NCBI GenBank assembly: GCA_937894495.1
Contig: CALCRR010000251.1
Location: forward strand, 1 to 15,593
Direction of reading: 5' to 3'
Length of the DNA: 15,593 nt
Source: an uncultured Ruminococcus sp.
GTDB taxonomy: Bacteria > Bacillota > Clostridia > Oscillospirales > Ruminococcaceae
Within the stretch, counting starts at the first letter, position 1, and every line of letters starts with the position of its first letter. This document shows, piece by piece, positions 12,215 to 15,593 of this stretch. The position numbers and the translations under genes were made by a program. The notes below the pieces were generated by a model. That model made no database searches. It was not told the DNA's origin and worked only from the letters and a program-made list of their open reading frames with translations.

Positions 12215-14696
12215 TGTATATTTTTCCTCCATCATATTTAATATTGCTTCCTTCAGATTCAATATATCCTATTATTTCTTTAAAGTATTGTCTTTCTTGT
12301 CCACCACTTATTTTCATATTAATTCTTTTGAGAACCAATGGATTACCAAAAACAATCAATTTATCTCTTGCCCTTGACATCGAAACATTAATTCTTCTAA
12401 AATCATTTAGAAAATTACCTTGTGATAAATCTGTTACAACAGTATTAACTAATACAATATCTGTTTCTTTTCCTTGAAATGCATCCACTGTGTCAATTTC
12501 AAATGATTTGAACACCATTTTAGCATCATTAATTAATTTAATATTATTCTTTTGAAAATGGCTAATTTGTGCAGCATAAGGAAATATTGCTGAAACTGAC
12601 ACTTTTTCAGGATGTATTACTTTCTTCATTAAATCTTTTAGAATATATTCCGTTGCATGTATCTCTTCTACATTAAATCTTGAAGTACCATCTTTAACCT
12701 CTTGTCCTCCAACAACTTCAACGAACATAGCGTCTTTGTCTTCATAATTTATGTCATTATCCACTGTTTCAAAATGCACCTTTTCAGGTCTTGTTTCTTC
12801 TCTTCTACCAATTAATTCTCCATCATAGAAAACATTGTATGTTGATAGAACTTGATTAACAGAACGATAATTCTCATTTAATAAGACGAGTCTATTTGAT
12901 TTTTGAGCTTTCCTTAGTACTTTAGCAAATACTGATTGTTCGTAAATAGTTTGTAGTTTTTCATATAATTCTTCATTATAAGAATGAAGATCCTTAACAT
13001 CTTCTTTTGAAAATTCAAGTAGAGGAGCTAATTGAAAATCATCTCCTACCATTATTATTCTACTAACATATGGAAGATAACGCAAAACCTCAGTAATTGG
13101 ACATTTTGATACTTCATCGATTATTAACCAATCATAGCCTTTTAATACTTCCAAACCTTTTTTGCCAGCAATAGCACTTGTAGTAGTAGTTGCACCAATA
13201 ACTGAAAAATCATTTGATTGAGTCAACTCAGAATACTTAAACCTTTGTTCTCCTTTAAAATTATTCATGCTAGAAGCCATTGCTTCCTTTAATTGAATAT
13301 TCGTTGATCTATCATTATGACGTAAAAACTTACTTCCCCATGTTCTATATAAAGTCTCATCAATATATTCACCTGAATATTTGTTTCTTCTATTAGTAAT
13401 TCTATTTGGTATAACTAGATCATAATTAGCTATAAGTTTATCTAAAACATTATCTATAGCAATATGAGTTTGAGATGAAATAATGACTTTTTCACCTTTT
13501 TCTTTAGTCAAATACTGAACTATAGCATTAATAACATGAGTTTTGCCAGTTCCTGGAGGGCCCTTTATTAATGAAACAGGACTTCCATCAACGCTCATTA
13601 AAAATGCCTTTCTTTGGGACTCATTTAATCCCTCCATATATTTTTCTTTATTCTCACTTATAGAATAATCAGATGTTGGCATCATTTCATCACCAATTAG
13701 ATATCTAAGTAATTCAGCTGCAGCTCCAGTTGCACCTTGGTTTATTAATCTTAATGAATTATCGATAGACTCAACTTTAATTTTTTGACCCATATCATAT
13801 AAATTTAAATACTTGTAATCATCTTCATAGAAAGACGAACTTTTTAATTCGCCAGATAGAATAATTTCATCCTTAACAATTTTCATATTAACAAGTACAA
13901 ATTGTCTAAGTGTTTTGGCTGTTTCTTCACTTACTTTAAATTCATTACTTAAATATATATTTTCTGAACCAACTTTTCTAATTCTATTAAATTGTTCCAT
14001 GCCACCTTCTATATTGATATCAATTAATTCTCTAACTTGTTCTTTAACATCATTTTTTAAATAATAATAATCTGCTACTCCAAACTTGTATCCTTTTAAT
14101 ACACCATTTTGATCTTTAATCTCTTCTTTAAAATCTGATTCAAAGTCTTTAACATCAAATGGAATATAATAATAAGAATCTGAAATACGCTTGATATCAT
14201 ATGATATGTTATTATTTAATTCATCTGATAATTTTTTATAGAACTCAAAGACTTCCATGAATTCATCAAATTGACCAATATTATACTCGAAATTTGGATC
14301 AACTGAAATATTATCTAATATTAACTGCATCGTTGAGATAGACACAGGTTGTTGTATAGTAACAAATCTTATCTCGGTACTAACACCTTTAATTGAATCA
14401 AAATCAGTAATCTCATTTGCAAATTTTCTTAAGAAGAATGCTCCACCAAAAGGTTGTCTAAAATCACATTGCAAGTGGCCTATTAAAATTAATATTCCAC
14501 CATCTGCTTTTTTTATTGCAATTTTAACATTTTTTAACGCAGAAATAAATCGTTCATCTTTTTTATCTCTCTCAACTATCTTTTTTGTAGTAGAAATTTT
14601 AACCTTATGATATACGCCATCACGAAGCGCATTTAGCACATCTTTGCTAATATCATCAAATGCATTTAATTTTAAATCGATTTGATTAACAACCAT
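12177..14696 (-). CDS. superfamily 1 helicase, UPF1/DNA2-like
   Basis: A protein of 839 residues. The first 360 residues are unrelated to the motor; they are rich in acidic, Tyr and Phe residues and may bind partners or nucleic acid. The motor shows the SF1 motifs in order: Q motif LNESQRKAF, Walker A GPPGTGKT (379-386), Ia ISSQTHIAIDNVL, II LIIDEVSKCP (Asp527-Glu528), III IMVGDDFQLAPL, IV LNENYRSVNQVL, V TVDAFQGKETDIVLV, and VI RRINVSMSRARDKLIVFGN (about 765-783). This order and the motif V/VI wording place it in the UPF1-like (AAA_11/AAA_12) group, ATP-driven 5'-3' translocases on DNA or RNA. All key residues are intact. The ATG is preceded at 6-7 nt by AGGAGG; an upstream ATG (14,729) overlaps the exonuclease gene. 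The start lies 10 nt after the exonuclease stop, so the genes are co-expressed. Confidence 0.9.
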   Translation of the reverse strand: MVVNQIDLKLNAFDDISKDVLNALRDGVYHKVKISTTKKIVERDKKDERFISALKNVKIAIKKADGGILILIGHLQCDFRQPFGGAFFLRKFANEITDFDSIKGVSTEIRFVTIQQPVSISTMQLILDNISVDPNFEYNIGQFDEFMEVFEFYKKLSDELNNNISYDIKRISDSYYYIPFDVKDFESDFKEEIKDQNGVLKGYKFGVADYYYLKNDVKEQVRELIDINIEGGMEQFNRIRKVGSENIYLSNEFKVSEETAKTLRQFVLVNMKIVKDEIILSGELKSSSFYEDDYKYLNLYDMGQKIKVESIDNSLRLINQGATGAAAELLRYLIGDEMMPTSDYSISENKEKYMEGLNESQRKAFLMSVDGSPVSLIKGPPGTGKTHVINAIVQYLTKEKGEKVIISSQTHIAIDNVLDKLIANYDLVIPNRITNRRNKYSGEYIDETLYRTWGSKFLRHNDRSTNIQLKEAMASSMNNFKGEQRFKYSELTQSNDFSVIGATTTTSAIAGKKGLEVLKGYDWLIIDEVSKCPITEVLRYLPYVSRIIMVGDDFQLAPLLEFSKEDVKDLHSYNEELYEKLQTIYEQSVFAKVLRKAQKSNRLVLLNENYRSVNQVLSTYNVFYDGELIGRREETRPEKVHFETVDNDINYEDKDAMFVEVVGGQEVKDGTSRFNVEEIHATEYILKDLMKKVIHPEKVSVSAIFPYAAQISHFQKNNIKLINDAKMVFKSFEIDTVDAFQGKETDIVLVNTVVTDLSQGNFLNDFRRINVSMSRARDKLIVFGNPLVLKRINMKISGGQERQYFKEIIGYIESEGSNIKYDGGKIYNGNKSKSCFKLA

Positions 14697-14706
14697 ACTC
14701 TTCCTC

Positions 14707-15593
14707 CTAACAAGCATCTGCAAAATCATTTAATAATACGATTTTCCCAGTATAAGGATATTTAAATATACTTTCCATTCTTAATTTATCACTTTCGTCT
14801 AATACTACTAGAAAATTAGAGTCACCCAACTTATCACTAGCTATTAGAGATTTTTGCTTAATTGAATCAATAACAATATTCAATATATTCATATTTTCTT
14901 TTAACTTTGAACTTATTGTTACTATCTTTCCCACAGCATCTTCTGTTTCTTTTACATCTACATATTGTTTATAAAACTCACCCCATAGTACTTGACATTC
15001 ATCTTTCGGATGAGTTTTTGATGGCCTTCTATATTTTTCCGGATGTAAAACTTTATCATCTTTTCGAAACAAAAAACCATCTATATATTCTTTTGAATCG
15101 AATCTTGCATTAGGACATAAATCAATCATATCATTTACTGTAAAACTTAAGTTTTCGCACATTGCCTTCAATAACATCATAGTCATTTTGGCATCATCTT
15201 TTGCTAAATGAGCAGTCAAACTCATTAATTCCTTAAAATCACAAAGTTCTAGACATGCTCCTTGAAGACCTCGTACTTCTTGTCTATCTTCACTATATTC
15301 TCTCTTTATAATTTTTAAATCATAAACATTATACTTTATTTCTTTAAGATTATACCTTTTACAAGAATCAAATAAATACCTAATATCATTATCTACAGCA
15401 TATCCAAAAATAATTGTATCTTCATCTTCCATTAATTTCTTTATTTCATTATAATACTTTGGAAATTCAGGACAATTATAATAATAGTCATAACTAAAAG
15501 CCCATTTAAAAGACGGATCCCTTTTAAAAATTGATTTGTCAAATACACAATTTTTACCTGGATTCATGGGAATACTAATTTCTTTAATATTAT
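14707..15593 (-). CDS. DnaQ-like (DEDDh) 3'-5' exonuclease, 5' end beyond window, tentative BRCT-like C-terminus
   Basis: The reading frame stays open to the right edge, upstream of the first internal ATG (15,567), and the residues there (EISIPMNPGK) match the second and third strands of DnaQ-type exonucleases. The first motif (DxE) thus lies outside the window. Counted from that ATG, motif II is FGYAVDNDIRYLF (Asp61), and motif III is AHLAKDDAK (His120, Asp125), which gives the DEDDh His-x4-Asp pair. The residues needed in the visible part are intact. The last 70 or so residues (GKIVTISSKLKENMN to TGKIVLLNDFAD) look like a BRCT domain as found on some DnaQ proteins; this is weak. Such enzymes degrade single-stranded DNA or RNA from the 3' end. 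It is first of three visible genes with the helicase and the 478-residue protein; more genes may lie upstream. Confidence 0.82.
   Translation of the reverse strand, partial: NIKEISIPMNPGKNCVFDKSIFKRDPSFKWAFSYDYYYNCPEFPKYYNEIKKLMEDEDTIIFGYAVDNDIRYLFDSCKRYNLKEIKYNVYDLKIIKREYSEDRQEVRGLQGACLELCDFKELMSLTAHLAKDDAKMTMMLLKAMCENLSFTVNDMIDLCPNARFDSKEYIDGFLFRKDDKVLHPEKYRRPSKTHPKDECQVLWGEFYKQYVDVKETEDAVGKIVTISSKLKENMNILNIVIDSIKQKSLIASDKLGDSNFLVVLDESDKLRMESIFKYPYTGKIVLLNDFADAC

Noticed and set aside
10778..12262. TTG start at 12,262 for the 478-residue protein
   Set aside because: No ribosome binding site and a long overlap with the helicase; the ATG at 12,214 has GGAGG upstream.
1..15593. tRNA, rRNA or CRISPR array
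   Set aside because: I saw no cloverleaf-like segment, rRNA signature or regularly spaced repeats with unique spacers.

Overview
The window has three compositional parts. A GC-moderate block (about 480 to 10,736) carries ordinary chromosomal genes of an anaerobic Firmicute. The gene set (DUF6062-type protein, NfnA/NfnB pair, OGG-type glycosylase, RlmB), the strong GGAGG ribosome binding sites and the TTGAAA-N17-TATAAT promoters suggest a Ruminococcus-like member of the Oscillospiraceae; that assignment is inference. Both flanks (1 to about 480, and about 10,737 to 15,593) are much more AT-rich.

Left to right: a 5'-truncated AT-rich reading frame runs off the left edge. Then comes a minus-strand operon of three translationally coupled genes (small glycine-rich protein, two-helix membrane protein, flavin reductase-like protein) behind a textbook promoter. 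Next is a minus-strand OGG1-type DNA glycosylase with its own promoter, divergent from a DUF6062-like protein with two Cys-x2-Cys/Cys-x2-His modules. A 0.5-kb intergenic region full of TTTCAAC repeats and palindromes follows, then a small protein with one C-terminal membrane helix. A second operon encodes RlmB and a large membrane protein that looks like a degenerate P1B-type ATPase. It is followed by a lipoprotein of the GHL10 (DUF187) hydrolase-like family that seems to start at an AUA codon, and by NfnA coupled to NfnB. NfnB is cut off after about 273 codons at the right compositional boundary.

The right flank holds a compact minus-strand operon: a DnaQ-like (DEDDh) exonuclease with a tentative BRCT-like C-terminus (its 5' end is beyond the window), an 839-residue UPF1-like superfamily 1 helicase, and an unrecognised protein of about 478 residues. 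The three are packed with a 10-nt gap and a short overlap. The layout resembles a mobile DNA-processing or defence operon of a type I cannot name.

The two boundaries are the oddest structural feature. At the right one NfnB stops abruptly; at the left one an AT-rich gene lacks its start. Both boundaries share a TGATACnnTAAATA core in opposite orientation, and the right one lies in an 11-7-11 near-palindrome of the kind tyrosine recombinases use. This could be an integrated element or rearrangement, or a chimeric assembly. The sequence alone cannot decide.
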